Part shown: positions 20,816 through 33,600 of the stretch, one piece after another | Position numbering within the stretch: position 1 is the stretch's first letter | How the letters are laid out: each line of letters opens with the position of its first letter | Assembly (NCBI GenBank): GCA_949987705.1 | Contig: OX465282.1 | Location: 63,981,922 to 64,045,921 of the forward strand | Length of the DNA stretch: 64,000 nt | From: Thereva unica | Taxonomy: Eukaryota > Arthropoda > Insecta > Diptera > Therevidae | Reading direction: 5' to 3' | Made by a program: the position numbers and the translations under genes | Notes under the pieces: generated by a model | What the model was told of the DNA's origin: nothing | The model's database searches: none | What the model saw: the letters and a program-made list of their open reading frames with translations, nothing else

Positions 20816-22606
20816 GTTTTATTTTAATTACGTGTAAATAACCATATGAACTTAGAAAAACACAGTTATTTTGAAATCACAGACACTCCAATTATATTTA
20901 TATAGATTATCGGATTTTATTATGTAAAAAATAATAGTTTTACCAGTTATTTCCCTTTTTCAAATTTGATTTAAATTTGATGGAGTTGAAACCTACTTCA
21001 GCCTAATTGTTAAAGAGGTCATTAAGAACACATTACAGTATCATGAACCCGCAACGCAATTTGTACATATTCACAACCTGTCATCTTTAATAGCATGACT
21101 AGCCAAAACCATATTTATTTCACCCCTTTCCCAAATTTATAATAAATTCAAAGCAGGAAGTCCCAATTGTCACCAGCACCGATACCCCAAAGAAGAATCA
21201 AGCCAAACCGAACTAAAGTCTGAAGTGTCCCGGTTCACCATTTTCTTTTGATTTCCGTTAAATTTCCAGTGACAAAATTATTTTTAAGTTAATGAAGCCG
21301 TTGCATTTTCAAAATATATTCAAGGCACGATCACGGATTTCCTAGGTTTCAGCAACAACAGCAAGTGTTGAGAACAGTTCAATTGACGACTACTAGAAGG
21401 TAATGAGGGAATCTCTTCATTTTCGATTGACGTATTTTGCATGCCCTTCCGCGTATTGCAGTGAGTCGTGATTGATACTTTCGAGATGAATTCCGATTCG
21501 AGTAGGCAAATCACTGATGACGACTGCAACTGGATGCAGGCATAGATGATGCATTTTCAAGCCGTGGCACAAGTGCAAATTTGACTACAGCAAATGTACA
21601 ATTTGTCATTTCTCGAAGTGCTTTTCTCGGCGTACAGTTGTGGAAGTTTCAGGCTTTGACTTTTTTGTTTCCTTCAGCAATGAATATTGATTGGGCTCTC
21701 ATCCACGAACGTGCATCCAAAAGACGCGCATTAATTGGTATTCCTGAGGCGTTCTTGCTTTTCCTACTGCGATGCGATTACGATATCAAAGTTGGGCTTT
21801 GAACTACCATTATCTACCCTCTGCGCTCGCCGCATCGGCTGCTGCAATTGATATTAGCTCCGTGAGAATTTATTGCGCGTGCAACGAAGTTATGCTAAGG
21901 CTGGTTGATTATATTGGTCAGTATAGATAACAGTGCACAGGTTGGATTGTAGGAGGGAACATAATCGAAATGACGAAATCATAACTTTTCCTGGTAGTTT
22001 CGAAACAGACAATTTTCAGGGCAAATTCGAAGTATGCAAAATATTCGTTTCTTCCAAACAAACAATCAGGTGTTGATATTTTGCAGCTAAGTAAATAAAT
22101 TGAGGGATTTTGTAAATATGCTTTTGTTTTTTATTCGAAATGTGTCAATGTTCCAGTTGAAGAATTTAAGGAATTTTCGCAGTGCGATTATCAAGTTTGT
22201 TTTGTGTTTTGATAAAAAAAAACATAATAAACTATTGCGGGTGTATATGCGAACAGAACTTATAATAGGTTTTTCTGTGATTACTTGAATTTTAAATTTC
22301 CAAAATTTTCAAGAATGTACTGTGCACTTTACAAATATACAAAAGTTATTTGTGTAACTTGTGCTATCGATATTAAACGGTTTTAATGGATGATAGGAAA
22401 TTTGAATTTAGATAAACATATGGGCCAACCCTTTATATTTAATTATTCTCAAATCATTTTTGATTTTTTGAAATACATTAGGTGTAGGGCGTGGCGTTTT
22501 CTCGATAGATGTCGTCAATTACAAATAAGTCCCGAACTACGACACCAGCGGCGACACTACGAAACGATTTTTTTAATGTGTTATGGTCAGAGATGTGCAA
22601 AATAGT
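20816..22606. other. Unrecognised, possibly single-copy sequence
   Basis: About 1.8 kb without a repeat partner in the window. Frames here (for example 21581-21802) show no domain. It could be host intergenic or intronic DNA. Confidence 0.4.
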
Positions 22607-22950
22607 GTTACGTTTTTACGGCTTAACGGATTCGTAGGATTAATTAAGGAATACACTTTATAATTATCCACACAAATATTTATTTATTACAAACCAAAAC
22701 ACAATTTAATAGCAAACACAATTCTTATAGTTCACTATAAGCACTTTCAATTTAATATTTCGCACTATTAAATTCTATCTATAGCTTTATAATTCACTTT
22801 GCACTGTTCTCACTTCAGAGCATTTTCATTGCTTTTCAAAACAAAACTGACTCACTCAGCTTCTTTTTCGGAATTTGGAATGGCGAACCTAACCTAAAAA
22901 ACCCGGAAAGTGTAAAAAACGCTTTTTAGCGAATAAAAGAAAAACGTGAC
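22607..22950. repeat. Possible short TIR element or LTR-like unit
   Basis: GTTACGTTTTT at the left is mirrored by AAAAACGTGAC at the right (one mismatch in 11). The interior is AT-rich and resembles an LTR or MITE body, but there is no target duplication or primer site that I can show. Confidence 0.3.
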
Positions 22951-23259
22951 CTCGGATCGAAAAAATTCAAACTATAAAGTTGTAGCTATTCAAATCATCT
23001 TACGATTGATGTATATTGAGTTATAGGTTATGGTAGAAAATGTAGAGAAAAATGAGAAAAACTGTCGAAAATCACGTTTTTTAATTTGTTAGTAACTTTT
23101 GTTTAACGCCACTTACATATTTGTTATTTGGTACAAATATTACTTCTTGCTAGCTGAAAAAATGGTGTAATTTTTGTTGCGAAATATTAAACAGTTTCCC
23201 TGAAATTTCACTTTTTGTAAAAAAAGGCTTTCTTGTAAAAACGTTCCTCTTGGTCCATG
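22951..23259. other. AT-rich sequence, nothing recognised
   Basis: A/T-rich with no motif that I can name. Confidence 0.4.
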
Positions 23260-23775
23260 GATTTCTCTGGATCAACGTTGGAGAGCTTAAAATTTTCTTC
23301 AAAGATTACTGTCAACCAATCAAACAATTTCATGTTGCGGAACGCTCTGGTCGTCTAGTCACTGAAAAATAAAAATAGGCATATCAGCAGTGTCGATATT
23401 AGGATGGTGCAAGGCACGCGATAAATGGGTTCCTCACGAGTTCAGCCCAGTTAACATCTGCGATGCGCTGCTGAAATGCAAAGATATCGATTTATTTGTG
23501 AAAGATCTCGTAACTAGTGACGCAAAATGAGTCACGTACGACAATCAGAATCGTAGACAAGGGAAGGTGAGCTGTCAGCAGCGTTCACAAAACTTGGGTT
23601 GATGTCGAAAAGTGATCCTGCGTGCCTCGTAGGAACTATGAGGTACTTCTTGACTCGATCAAAAGCTTTGAAGAGCTAAGGTGTTGTGTGAGGAAAACTT
23701 AGTGGACATTTTTTTCTCGATGAAAACTCTGCATTCAGTTAGAATGCGTTCCAAGCTAGTGAAGGAATGAAGAGC
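23260..23775 (+). pseudogene. mariner transposase remnant
   Basis: Across frames it shows VAERSGRLVTEK (family xAPRSGRPVTEx), then RDKWVPHEFSPVNICDALLK, then DLFVKDLVTSDAK-stop-VTYDN (family PFLxRxVTGDEKWVTYDN, with the first catalytic Asp kept as TSDAK). After that come KVILRAS (family KVLLCVW) and TLHSVRMRSKLVKE (family ARPHxxxxTxxKLxEL). The order and spacing fit a Mos1-type mariner DD34D transposase. Stops and frameshifts make it non-functional. I did not locate the TIRs. Confidence 0.9.
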
Positions 23776-24329
23776 TGAGCTAGATAGGCTTGGTAGAATG
23801 ACCAAAGTGACTCTCGTCTGAGTTCCCCATCATAAAAATATAGATGGGAACAGGAAAGCCAACTATCAAGTCTGATGGTCTGCAGCCGAATATGCGGAGT
23901 TAAAAATACAATTATTGTTTACTATTACTACTACCTGCTGCTAGCTATCGATCAAAGAAAAAAGAATCATCGATATCAAAGAAAAAAGGATGAATCCTCC
24001 TAAATAGACCCAGAAGATATATTGAATCACGGCAATCATCACGGTACATTAGCCCATAGGAGACTCCGCTACCAAGTTGAGTATCCCATTCAACCCCTGT
24101 TGCTGCGGGGCAACGAACCAGAAGGAAACACTTGCATTACTCCACAGGGGGACTTTAGACAAGGTACACGACTTGTGGCAACAAAGCGGCGCGGCGCTTA
24201 ATTGGACGCACTGGAGGTAGCCCTTACACATATCTTTAAACAACTAGTACTAAAACAACTTATGTTGCAGGCGTATGGACGCGGTGCATTCATTTGTTGT
24301 AATAATTGTGTATTAAACTTAAAATACCT
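23776..24329. other. Unrecognised sequence
   Basis: No gene or repeat partner seen. One short frame on the minus strand (24049-24243) has no motif. Confidence 0.45.
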
Positions 24330-24835
24330 TTTTTTATTGAGTAAAATAATAATTTTTGCAAGAATATGAGAATGAAAACAATATTTGTATAAAAGAATCA
24401 AAAAAAGCTATGTTCGAGTGGCCATCTTTCGGTCAATTTTTACCAAAAAAATTTTCGACCCAGTATTTTAAAGGAAATCTTGTCTACGTCTCAAAGAAAG
24501 ATAAAGGCAAAAAAGCATAAAAGAAAAAAAAACATCGAAATTTTGCCTTTTTTTTTTCTTTTTGTTTCAACATTTTTGATATAATTTTTTTTTTTTTTCA
24601 AATTTTTTAAAATAAGCCACATCCATGGGAAACTGAATTCTCTACAAAAAAATGATATAAAGTATATCGAAATTTTGCTTCGTTTGGGAGATATATTGCA
24701 AAAGCTAAAAAGGGTGGATTTTGACCACTACCTCCAATGTTCACCCTCTAATTTAATAGCACTTCGCGGTTTTTTCTTCTTAAATGATCCATTGACCGAT
24801 CCCTGCAATAAAAACCCGCGAACGTCTTATGGGCC
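24330..24835 (+). repeat. Partial copy of the 53-kb TIR element
   Basis: It matches, in reverse orientation, the left half of the element at 52994-53790, from the GAATATGAGAATGAAAACAA region through the poly-T tract and GATATATTGCAAAAGCTAAA to the TIR words ATTTAATAGCACT, GGTTTTTTCTTCTTAAATGA and CGAACGTCTTA. The other half is missing. It is non-coding; frames in it are shared with the partner and lack motifs. Confidence 0.85.
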
Positions 24836-24849
24836 CATCCACGGGCCAA

Positions 24850-25001
24850 CTAGTTGCCCAAACTGAGTTGTGTAAAAAGTTGGTGTTTTGCCACCAACGC
24901 TTCAACTGAAATATCGAATTGACAGTTGGAATATCAACTCAGTTGAAGCGTTGGTGGCAAAATACCAACTTTTTACACAACTCAGTTTGGGCGGCAACTA
25001 G
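24850..25001. mobile_element. Hairpin MITE, ~60-bp arms
   Basis: The left arm CTAGTTGCCCAAACTGAGTT continues to about 24910. It is mirrored by the right arm ending GGGCGGCAACTAG at 25001, with only a two-base gap and few mismatches. The loop is about 30 nt. The near-identity of the arms suggests recent activity or strong conservation of the hairpin. Confidence 0.88.
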
Positions 25002-25186
25002 GATGAAAAATGCGCCATTATTTTAATTAACTTTTTAATTAAAATTGAAATTTCACGCTTTTTTTAAAATATTTTTTTTATTTTTTACTTTTCAGTACAT
25101 TTTTTAGTTAATGAAAAGAATTTTTTTTAAAAAATTTTTTTAACCATTTATTTTATTTTCTACTTTTTAGTTTATTATATGTATTC

Positions 25187-25770
25187 CGCCATTTTATGAT
25201 GGCAATTCTATTAGATTTAAAATTACGTCACACAGTTTACTGTATTCATTTGATACCCATGTCGTGGGCTCGGTGGAACATAATTGCAAAAACGGCCGCC
25301 ATCTCGGAACCGTCTTCTTGATTTTTTTACAAAAAGGTCAGATTGCATTTAGTACTTATACATGATGAGTTGAACTCAAGTTGAACCCAAGTCTAACTAC
25401 ATGTAAACGGGAGTCGAGTTGGGTTAAGGTTGACTGAACTCGACTCTGCTCTGCTACCTGGGTTTAGTTGAAATTATGCATACGGACATGAGTTCAGTAT
25501 TTGAGTAGTTGAATTTAGTTGACAGCAGCATCTCTGTGTTTGTTTGTGATTTTTTGTAACGTGTATTGCTTCTTTATTTTCAATTCACCCTTAACTCAAC
25601 TATTCATCTCATCATTCATACATTAATTATCACCCGAACTACGAGTGTGTGCAAAATTGGAAGTTGATCGGTTATATTTTCTACTTTTTAGTCTATTATA
25701 AGCTTTCCGCAATTTAGTGTTGGCCGCCATTTTGAATTTGGAATGACGCCACATATGTAGCTTAAATTTA
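25187..25770 (+). repeat. Dispersed GATACCCAT repeat copy, interrupted
   Basis: Two pieces of the family (about 25187-25345 with CATTTGATACCCATG and GGCCGCCATCT, and about 25645-25760 with GGCCGCCATTTTGAATTTGG) are separated by ~300 bp of unrelated sequence. That spacer is rich in GAGTTGA / TCAACTC words and may be another insertion. Confidence 0.7.
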
Positions 25771-25834
25771 ACTTCCAAGATTTGACGACAAACAGTGTAA
25801 GTTAAATAAAAGAATTTAAAAAAAGAATACTTAA

Positions 25835-28121
25835 GGCCCTAATACACTCAGCGACGAAGTCCAACATGAAATTCAGTTCCAACAACAAAATATTAAGGGA
25901 AGCTTAAAAAAAAATACAGTCACAAAATTAAACTAACCCAATCTCAAAAACCTCCTAACACAGTCAAAATTACCTGTTGTGCACTGCTTGCAGTGCACAA
26001 CACGGCCGCCGGAGGGGAAATCTTTGCACAATAAAGGGGTTCGGCTGCATTCGTATGTCTTGTTGGGCTTTCCTTTACGAGGTAAATTTTCTGGCGACTT
26101 TCAAGAAATCTCTTCTGCGGTGTCGCCGGCTAGAAATTGAAGCCAGTGTTAGATAATTATGAATGGAAATTGAATTAATGTCGCAGTAATGCACTCTACG
26201 AACTTGTTCCTGTCATGGGATATGAGAATAGATCTTTTTTGTTTGATATTTAAATTTTTCATTCATGTGAAATTTTGATATCGCTGCTTTTGCTGATTTG
26301 AAATTTAGCAAGTGCGGCTAATAAACAATAAAAAATCGAAATAAATGAATTCTAATAAAATATATTTGTAAAATTTTTATTTGGGAAGACATAAAATATG
26401 TACAAAAATTAAAATTTATGGTAAAATATTTACAACAATTTGAAAGTTTTATTAAAAAGTTTAAAATTTGATGGAAGATTTTTATTTATTTTTTGGTATT
26501 TACATACAAAAATAATAAAAACCATACAAAATGAATTTACGCAATATTTATCTACACTCATGTTGTAAAATACCTGTGCAAGGGATACACCTTTTTTGCG
26601 AATTTAGTTCCGGGAAGTTGTTACGGCTAAAAAGACAATAACGAAAAACAAGGATGTCATAAAACTTAATTATTACACGAAGGTAGTATTTGCCATTAAA
26701 ATATTTTCTTGGGTTTTTCATAAAGCCAAGATAATAAACACCGATTGATCACTACCTGACCACCGGGCAAGAATCCCTAAATTCTCAAATCAAGGAAATC
26801 ACCATCAAGCAAGTCATTAAAATTCTTGCCAAACAAACCGATTTTTCCTCAGATTTTATTTTTTCCCGAAAATACGATCACCATCCATGCCTGCAACAAA
26901 AAAGGTTTGAAATTTCCCCTGCAAAAACCGAAGCAGAAGCTCTCACTTATACAAACGCATCTCGTGTAAGATTACGCAAATGCTTTATACAGAATCAAAG
27001 CCTTCTATATTTACAAGCCATGCTGTAGGTGTGTGTGTGTGGTTGTATGAAGTCCCAACTTAAATTCGTGAAATATCGAAGTCCCATTAAAATCAAAGGG
27101 AAAGAAGTTTTCGTTCCGCGGAAAGTGCTGTTTCGAGTGTGATTTTATTGAAAATAAGAGCTATTCCATCAATGTAAAAAACGTACAATAATGCAAAAAG
27201 TACCCAATTTACCTGTCATAAATTTGCAATTTAAATAAATAGTGTTATTAATAAGATTTACGGGGTTTATGTTGGCAATGGAGAAAAAAATATCAAAATC
27301 CATTTGATAACGAGGAAAACAAGTGTTTCGTGCCGCGGAAAGTTTTCTATTAATGAAAGTGCCGGGATTTTTTGTTAAAAATAATAGTTTTTTTATAAAG
27401 ATAAAAGCAAAATTTTCGTTTATTACATTTATACATTACATTATTTACGTTACATTTATTATTTACATTATTATCACAACTTTATAATATGTAGTTAATA
27501 AATGTTACAATTAATGTCCATAATTTTTGTTTTTATTTGGTTTAAAGAAGATTTTATCCCCAATAATTTATTCCCAATAAACGTACATAACCGCACTCCA
27601 CACAGTCTGACAGCAAAATTGAAGTCCCATGCACCTTTGAATGTGAGTGTGAAATTTTGTTGTGCATGGCTTGTAAATGTAGAAGGCTTTGACAGAATAC
27701 AACTAGCGCAGAGATTTGCTTGGAGCGGAAATTTGATGTATTAAAACTGAAGAATTTTAGGGAATTTTCGTTCTTAAATTTTGTGGACAATTTTTAAAAC
27801 ATAATTTACTCATGAAAGAAAGCTAAAATTCAAAAATTTTCCACCATGAATAGCTAGATAATCGATTTAAGTTTATCGTACATTAAAAAAATTTTAAAAT
27901 TTTTCCACCTAAATAGGAGTATTTTCCGGGCGCAGGTACGGAACTTTGAACCATTATAACTAATATACTAATAAAAAATATTAAAATTTTCCACCATGAA
28001 TAGCTAGATTTATGTTTTCTTAAAAATACCTAATTTAAATTATTTCATTTGGTTGGATAGTTTTCTTAATATTCGCGGGCGCGCGATACCCTATAATTGC
28101 TCGATTGAGTGTATTAGGCCC
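25835..28121. mobile_element. 2.3-kb TIR element at a TTAA site
   Basis: TTAA flanks both ends (25831-25834 and 28122-28125). The TIR GGCCCTAATACACTCA is matched by GGGCCTAATACACTCA read inward from the right, one mismatch in 16. No transposase is visible. The interior holds a perfect 12-bp hairpin (25975-26002), two copies of TCCACCATGAATAGCTAGAT (27836, 27990) and two related blocks around CCGCGGAAAGT (27116, 27333). TTAA targeting fits piggyBac, whereas the GG-starting ends fit Harbinger (TTA/TAA). I cannot decide. Confidence 0.7.
25975..26002. repeat. Perfect 12-bp stem hairpin
   Basis: TGTTGTGCACTG, loop CTTG, CAGTGCACAACA. It lies inside the TTAA-flanked element, about 140 bp from its left end. 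Confidence 0.85.
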
Positions 28122-28169
28122 TTAAGACAAGAAAATAAAAAAAAATAAATAAATTCAAAATGTGTGACC

Positions 28170-28403
28170 CTACAAATTATTATTTATAATATATTCCTTT
28201 AGGAGTTTGTTAAATAATCGACAGGAGGACGCGCTCCGTATACACCTAGGTAGTTTATTCCATATGCAAGCAATTTGGAACAAGTAAGAGCGTTCACCAT
28301 ACAATGTGTGTCTACGAGGCACCAATAATATGCTAGATTGTCTGCTTAATTGCAAGAAATTAAGTTTTTCAAATAAATATCCAGGGCACCGGCTGTGTAT
28401 CAA
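28170..28403 (-). pseudogene. LINE ORF2 C-terminal fragment
   Basis: The minus strand reads FLQLSRQSSILLVPRRHTLY, GERSYLFQIACIWNKLPRCI and then RLFNKLLKEYI. This matches the typical LINE C-terminal pattern (VPR-x-R-x-x-x-GERSF-x-x-x-x-x-x-LWN-x-LP-x-x-IR). It ends in a short 3' region just outside the TTAA element. It is severely 5'-truncated. Confidence 0.75.
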
Positions 28404-28603
28404 TTAGTCCCATAAAAATTTTCAGCAGTCCATTCTCAAGAGATTACCGTGTTCAACAGAAAATTTCCTCGGAGAAGTATTCGCACAATATGATTGAAAA
28501 GCAACGTGTTCAGAAAATGATTACGGTACTATTATGTGATGCGACGGTGAGATAGATCAAACCTGAAAGGAGCAGTTGCTAGTTCTTTACAATTGAATCA
28601 ATA
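28404..28603. other. Unrecognised spacer
   Basis: No gene or repeat seen. Confidence 0.4.
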
Positions 28604-29031
28604 CTAATAGCAAAGATTACCCACAAAGATACGACACTCTCAAAATTTCCCATAAGCTCCCTTGCGAGTGAATATATCAATCGACAAGGTGCAAGCGAGA
28701 CAAAATTTAATTTAAAAACAAAAAAAAAACCTGAGAAAGAAAGGGTAAATAAAGAAATGTTATTTCACGAAGTGCGAAAGAGACGCACTGATTTCTCTTC
28801 TCCGCAATTTTTTGTGCCGTCTGGACTTTTATTTTGCTTGTGTGAATTCATGTACCATTTTCGTGTACTTCCTGCTCTGCATGTGTTTGTGTAGTTTGCC
28901 GTTGCTCCGCCCTCTCGCCATTCCGGAGTGCGTATATGAATAGAGAAGTTGATCATAGATTTTTACTTTCCTTTTTCTTCGCACAGAAAGGATTACAGTG
29001 TCGTATCTTTCTGAGTAATTTTTGCTAATAG
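28604..29031. mobile_element. TIR element (MITE), ~35-bp ends
   Basis: CTAATAGCAAAGATTACCCA at the left, continuing to GATACGACACT, is mirrored from the right as CTATTAGCAAAAATTACTCA...GATACGACACT with a few mismatches. It is non-coding. No clear target duplication. Confidence 0.75.
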
Positions 29032-32000
29032 CTTAGCCGAAAGTTTGTCGTATAGGGCTGGAGTACAAAACATTTTGTATCTTTAACTTTTCTAACTATA
29101 GAATAGAAATGTAGCTGCTGTGGCAAGAAAATGTTTGTCCGCAATTTTTTCAGTTCAATCGCTCGTTACATGTGCAATAATATTTACTAGCCTCGCCTTT
29201 TGTCGATATTCTGAAAGTACACTTTTTTAAGAAAGCACCTTCTAGTCCAGGCGCTAGAGCAGTTAAACCTATAACTTTTGGTTTTGGCGTGATTTAACGG
29301 ACGTTTTTGGTGGAATCGGTCAGAAATGACATCCCCAACAATATTTAGGGGGTGCGCAAGCATGAAACTCCCAGGAAAACTTGTGGTAGCCCAAAAACTG
29401 AAAAATTCTCTAAAAATTCCCTGTTTTTTTACCTTTCTTGTTAAACATTTCTTAACAAAGGCTTCTAGGCGAAAAATTTGATGAGCATGTTTTGTTCGTT
29501 ATTAGATTTGCTAAAACTTACCCTAGGTGGATTTTTGAAATTTGAATTTTTGCATTGCATAATAGCCGAAAACTGCGAAAAAAAGTACCTCACTTTAAAG
29601 TTATCACAAGGAAAGAAGAGACCATTATTTGCCAATTTAATTTTGGAATTAGATAGTTAAAGGCACAATTAACTTATATCCAAAACCCAATCACGGTCGG
29701 TCAAATAGTTTTTGCATAATGAATTTTGCAATTATGTGAATTTAAAAAGTTAAATTTGTTACTGCGCCAAAAGAAAATCTCCCATGTTGGTCCTGAATTT
29801 TTTACGTATGCTCGAAGACTCTCTTTACAATATCCAATCATTAAAATTCTGGTTTTTAAATTTTTTTTATGGTTTTTAATTTTTTTAAGTTTTTTGGCAA
29901 AAAACTGCAACTAAGGCGTTTTTTCCACAAAAATTGCTAACTCGGCGACGCCAGGACTGCTAGGCGCGTTTCAAATTCGCTCGAAAAAGTTGACAGTTGA
30001 CTTGACAGTTTATTGTGTGCATTTGAATAAAAAAACACTTCAGTATAGGTAAAACTTTACCTGGCTTTCACACCCTTTCCTATGCACTTACCTGAATAAA
30101 ATATATAATTGTAAATCTATGAATACCTTTCTTGATACCTTTCCTTTGATATATGTATGTTTCATTAAGCTACGTGCACCGGAAATAGGTTAAGAAGGGA
30201 GCACAATTATTAATATATAGAAAAGTATAGCCCTTCGGACAAGTTCTGTAATGCGCCAGCCGACGAATGTTGGTTGTCGAACGGTTGGGAATATTCATTC
30301 GGATAATGTGTGAACTCAACCACACTGTTTCAGGTTGATTGAAAGTGACTGGCCGGTTTTCCCCTGGAAGATAATTTCGTGTCTAGAGTCAATTGACGAA
30401 ATTGAGTCTATCTTCTATCTACGCCAGTATAATGTTGGTCTTTCTAGTTTACTAATATCGTTCAAACGACGAAGGTATCTGAAGCTATTCTTTCACTGAG
30501 AGTAGTTTTCCCGTCTTGTCTTTACAAGAACATACATATCAATGAGAGAGTGTGCTTAAAGAGTACAAAGGAGCACATTGAAGACTGCGCTAGTTTTTGC
30601 ATTTTTTGGTTGAAAATGTAGAAGTTTTTTTTATTGGAACTTCCCTTGTACTTTTTTACTCTCTTTTCCTAAAAACATTTCGACAATAGTTTGTGTGTGC
30701 TTTTAAAATTCAATGACTGCCTAACTGATGGTCACTTAGTATGATATATTTAGGGGCTACCGATTTTGTTGATACTCCCCCAAAATATATTTATAACAAA
30801 AACGTCGCATCTGTTATAATATACACGAATTGTGATATACATACACTCAGGTGTGAAAACCTGAATTGGATATGCATCTACAAATACAAACACAACAAAA
30901 ATAATCTTACATTTATACTTGTCAAAAGGTAAAAAAAACGGTAGCTTGTAACTAAAAGCGAACTAAAACCCGGGCAAGTTCAGAAAAGCGCCAGCGCAAC
31001 ATGCGCAGTAGCAGATGTTGAGATTTTTCTCACACGTCGACCTTAAGCGTTTTAAATAGCAAAAAGACGGCCACTACTGTTGCTGTTTTTACCTCTTCAA
31101 GGTGCCAGAAGAAACATGAATGAAACGAACAGATTCAACAGATTCAGGTCCCGTGTTGAGCGTTTCACAACAAATGAACGACGATATTCCATTAATACAA
31201 AGCGCTTAAGGTTAAGCGGCCAATAAGCGGTTGAAACAGTTCGTAGCCAATTCAGTCAAGTTTTGAACGTTTGACTTAGAATAATGCGCATACGCCATTG
31301 CGTTTAATTTATATGACGACAAGTTCAAGATGGGGAGCTCAATTCCGCAACGCTTTTATGCAGTCTCTACATACAGTTAACAAATGGAGGAATTGGCACA
31401 GCTGAAGATGCGCGCATGCAGAAGTCCATCATTTGGGTCAGTACTTGGGGAATCGAACTGCTTGGCTTTGTTGATCCCACGAAAATCAAATCAATTAATC
31501 TTAAGTCGCCGATCAGTGTGGCACCGCCATCCATCATAATCATACGATGACGGCATTCGGAGTGCACTAAATGCACGCACTGCTTTGGCTATTATTGCTG
31601 TTGCTGGTATTGCTTTTGCTACTTGTGCAGTAACCCCGTTTAGTAAATTTGTTGTGCTGAATAGTGCGAATGGCGCTATGCTCTTAACAAAAAAATTATC
31701 ATAGTAACAATATCAAGTTTCCTATAACGTCTTGATTTATGCCTTTAGAAACACGATCTTAATTGAATGTTTTCAAAAATAAACGGAAATTGAATGAATG
31801 TTTCAATCTGTGGGGATTGTGTGCTTCGATTGGTATCAGTTAAAAAATTGGTTTATATTTTTTACATTTAATTCATATTTTGGCCTTTTTTGTGATTTGG
31901 TGACATTTCGGTTGTTTAGTGTAATCATAGAAATATATTGTTGTGGAATGATGATGGGTCTGTTACTAGTTGTCGTATTTCTTTGTATAATTAATATACA

Positions 32001-32400
32001 TACATATATCTCACTTATAAGCAAATTTTAAATTCGATGAGTAAATTTTTAGGACAAGTATAAAATTATGAAGATATATCGGTCCCGTCCCTAGCTTTTC
32101 CATACAAGTAGCATTCCTTTTCGATTTACGTCGCTGAAAATAGGAGCTTGTACCTGGGTGATAATTTGCAGTGAGGACTTCAAACAGTTGTTAGACTTAC
32201 GAAGTAGATTCCGGAGCGGCCAGGCTGTTGGATTGTGTACTCGTGGTACTCGTGAGAATCCCAAGGATTCACAGAAGGGGGAAACTATAAAATGAGTTAC
32301 CTTGGGTTTTTATTGATCACTCTAGTAACTATATTTCGAGTCGAGATGTACCATACACTGACATGCACCTAATACAACTTAGAAAAGGTCCATGTTAACA
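29032..32400. other. Unrecognised region, possibly host intergenic DNA
   Basis: About 3.4 kb with no recognisable protein, RNA gene or element. The loose word CAAGTTC...GCGCCAGC occurs twice (about 30239 and 30973). The segment 31020-31640 is GC-richer and has the look of unique host sequence, but I cannot assign an exon. Short frames here lack motifs. Confidence 0.4.
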
Positions 32401-32504
32401 AACGGTTTTTTGTCCAAACAAACAACCAGGTGGCTATCAGATCGACAAGTGCCCTTAGGCGTTAGTTTGGAAATCGAATGCCCACTGCCTCTACCAAAAA
32501 AACT

Positions 32505-32798
32505 TCAAAACGCCGTAGCGGGTAAAATGTTACGATTCCCCCCCCCCCCCCCATCCATACGATTTTTTGAGAGTTTCATTTTCCTGTGCCCAAATCTTGA
32601 ATGCAGGATTTGTTTTTGGGCATAAAAGGCTCTATTAGCCAGTAGTATCCGTCTGGTTTTTTCTTCTTTTTCTTCGTTTTTTTTTGGGATTATAGACCCA
32701 AGGCAGACTTTGGCTTTATCGAATACTTCTAGGTTATGTTCGTCGATAGTTATATTTCTTCGCATTCTAAATTTTCCTGCTCGGGATTGTTGCATCAC
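32505..32798 (-). pseudogene. RTE-clade RT fragment (family H)
   Basis: The minus strand reads QQSRAGKFRMRRNITIDEHN, CLGSIIPKKNEEKEEKTRRI and LLANRAFYA. This aligns with the post-catalytic FxYLGSxI...EExxRRIxxANRAFY block of RTE reverse transcriptases and with a plus-strand scrap at 39421-39530. It ends in a poly-C run (32538-32551) with no upstream RT motifs. Confidence 0.8.
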
Positions 32799-32821
32799 CT
32801 AGGTTTTTGCCTCGTTTATTA

Positions 32822-33600
32822 GTTCAACACCGCATATGATAGCATAGCCAAAGTAGAACTCTACAAAGCCATGTGAGAATTCGGCATCCCCAACAAGCTG
32901 AAAAGGCTATGTAGGTTGACCACGACCAATGTGACAAGCTAAGTAAAGGAACACTGTATAAACCGATCAACATTTATAATGGAATCCGACAAGGGGACGG
33001 TCTGGCCTGCTTCCTTTTCAGCCTGGCGTTGATCCGAGATTCGGGCGTGACATTTGGGGCAAAATCCTCCACAAGTCCACCCAATTACTGGCTTATGCGG
33101 ACGGCATTGACCTTATAAGAAGAACAATAACAGCTGTACAAGAAGCTGTCACCCAGATTGAGCGGGCGCGGCAGGAAATCTGGGACTACACATTAACGGA
33201 AGCAAAACAAAGTACATGGTGGCCTCGTCTCCAAGAGCACTTAACATTGGCCCCACAATCAAGGTAGAGGAACACGAGTTTGAAGTAGTAAAATCATTTA
33301 CCTACCTTCGGTCAAAAGTAGCTGCCGACAGCAGCATGGAACCAGAAATACGCGCACGACTGCTAAAAGCCAACAAAGCCTACTATAGTCTGTCAAGGCT
33401 CTTCAAATTCAAGCATCTAACCATAACGTCTAAATTTTTACTAGATAAGACGAGGGTCCTGCCGGTAGGCATTTGAAACGTGGGTGCTTAGCACGAAGCA
33501 CTCAAGCCTCTTAGCCGTGTTCGAGAGGAAAATACTTCGGAGGATTGTTGTCCCCTTATGTAAGGATGGACGATTTCGGAGACTCGACAATGACGAGATT
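32822..33600 (+). pseudogene. RTE family B RT fragment
   Basis: It matches the RT of the element at 41148-43937: TAYDSIAKVELYKAM, a damaged motif B (around GIRQGDGLACFLF), a remnant of YADD (around 33090), GLHINGSKTKYMVAS, then the open frame 33216-33476 with GPTIKVEEHEFEVVKSFTYL and LLKANKAYYSLSRLF. Frameshifts and a deletion break it. It stops at about 33600, where the tail of the CR1-group LINE begins. That LINE may have inserted into it; I do not find its continuation beyond 39050. Confidence 0.92.
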
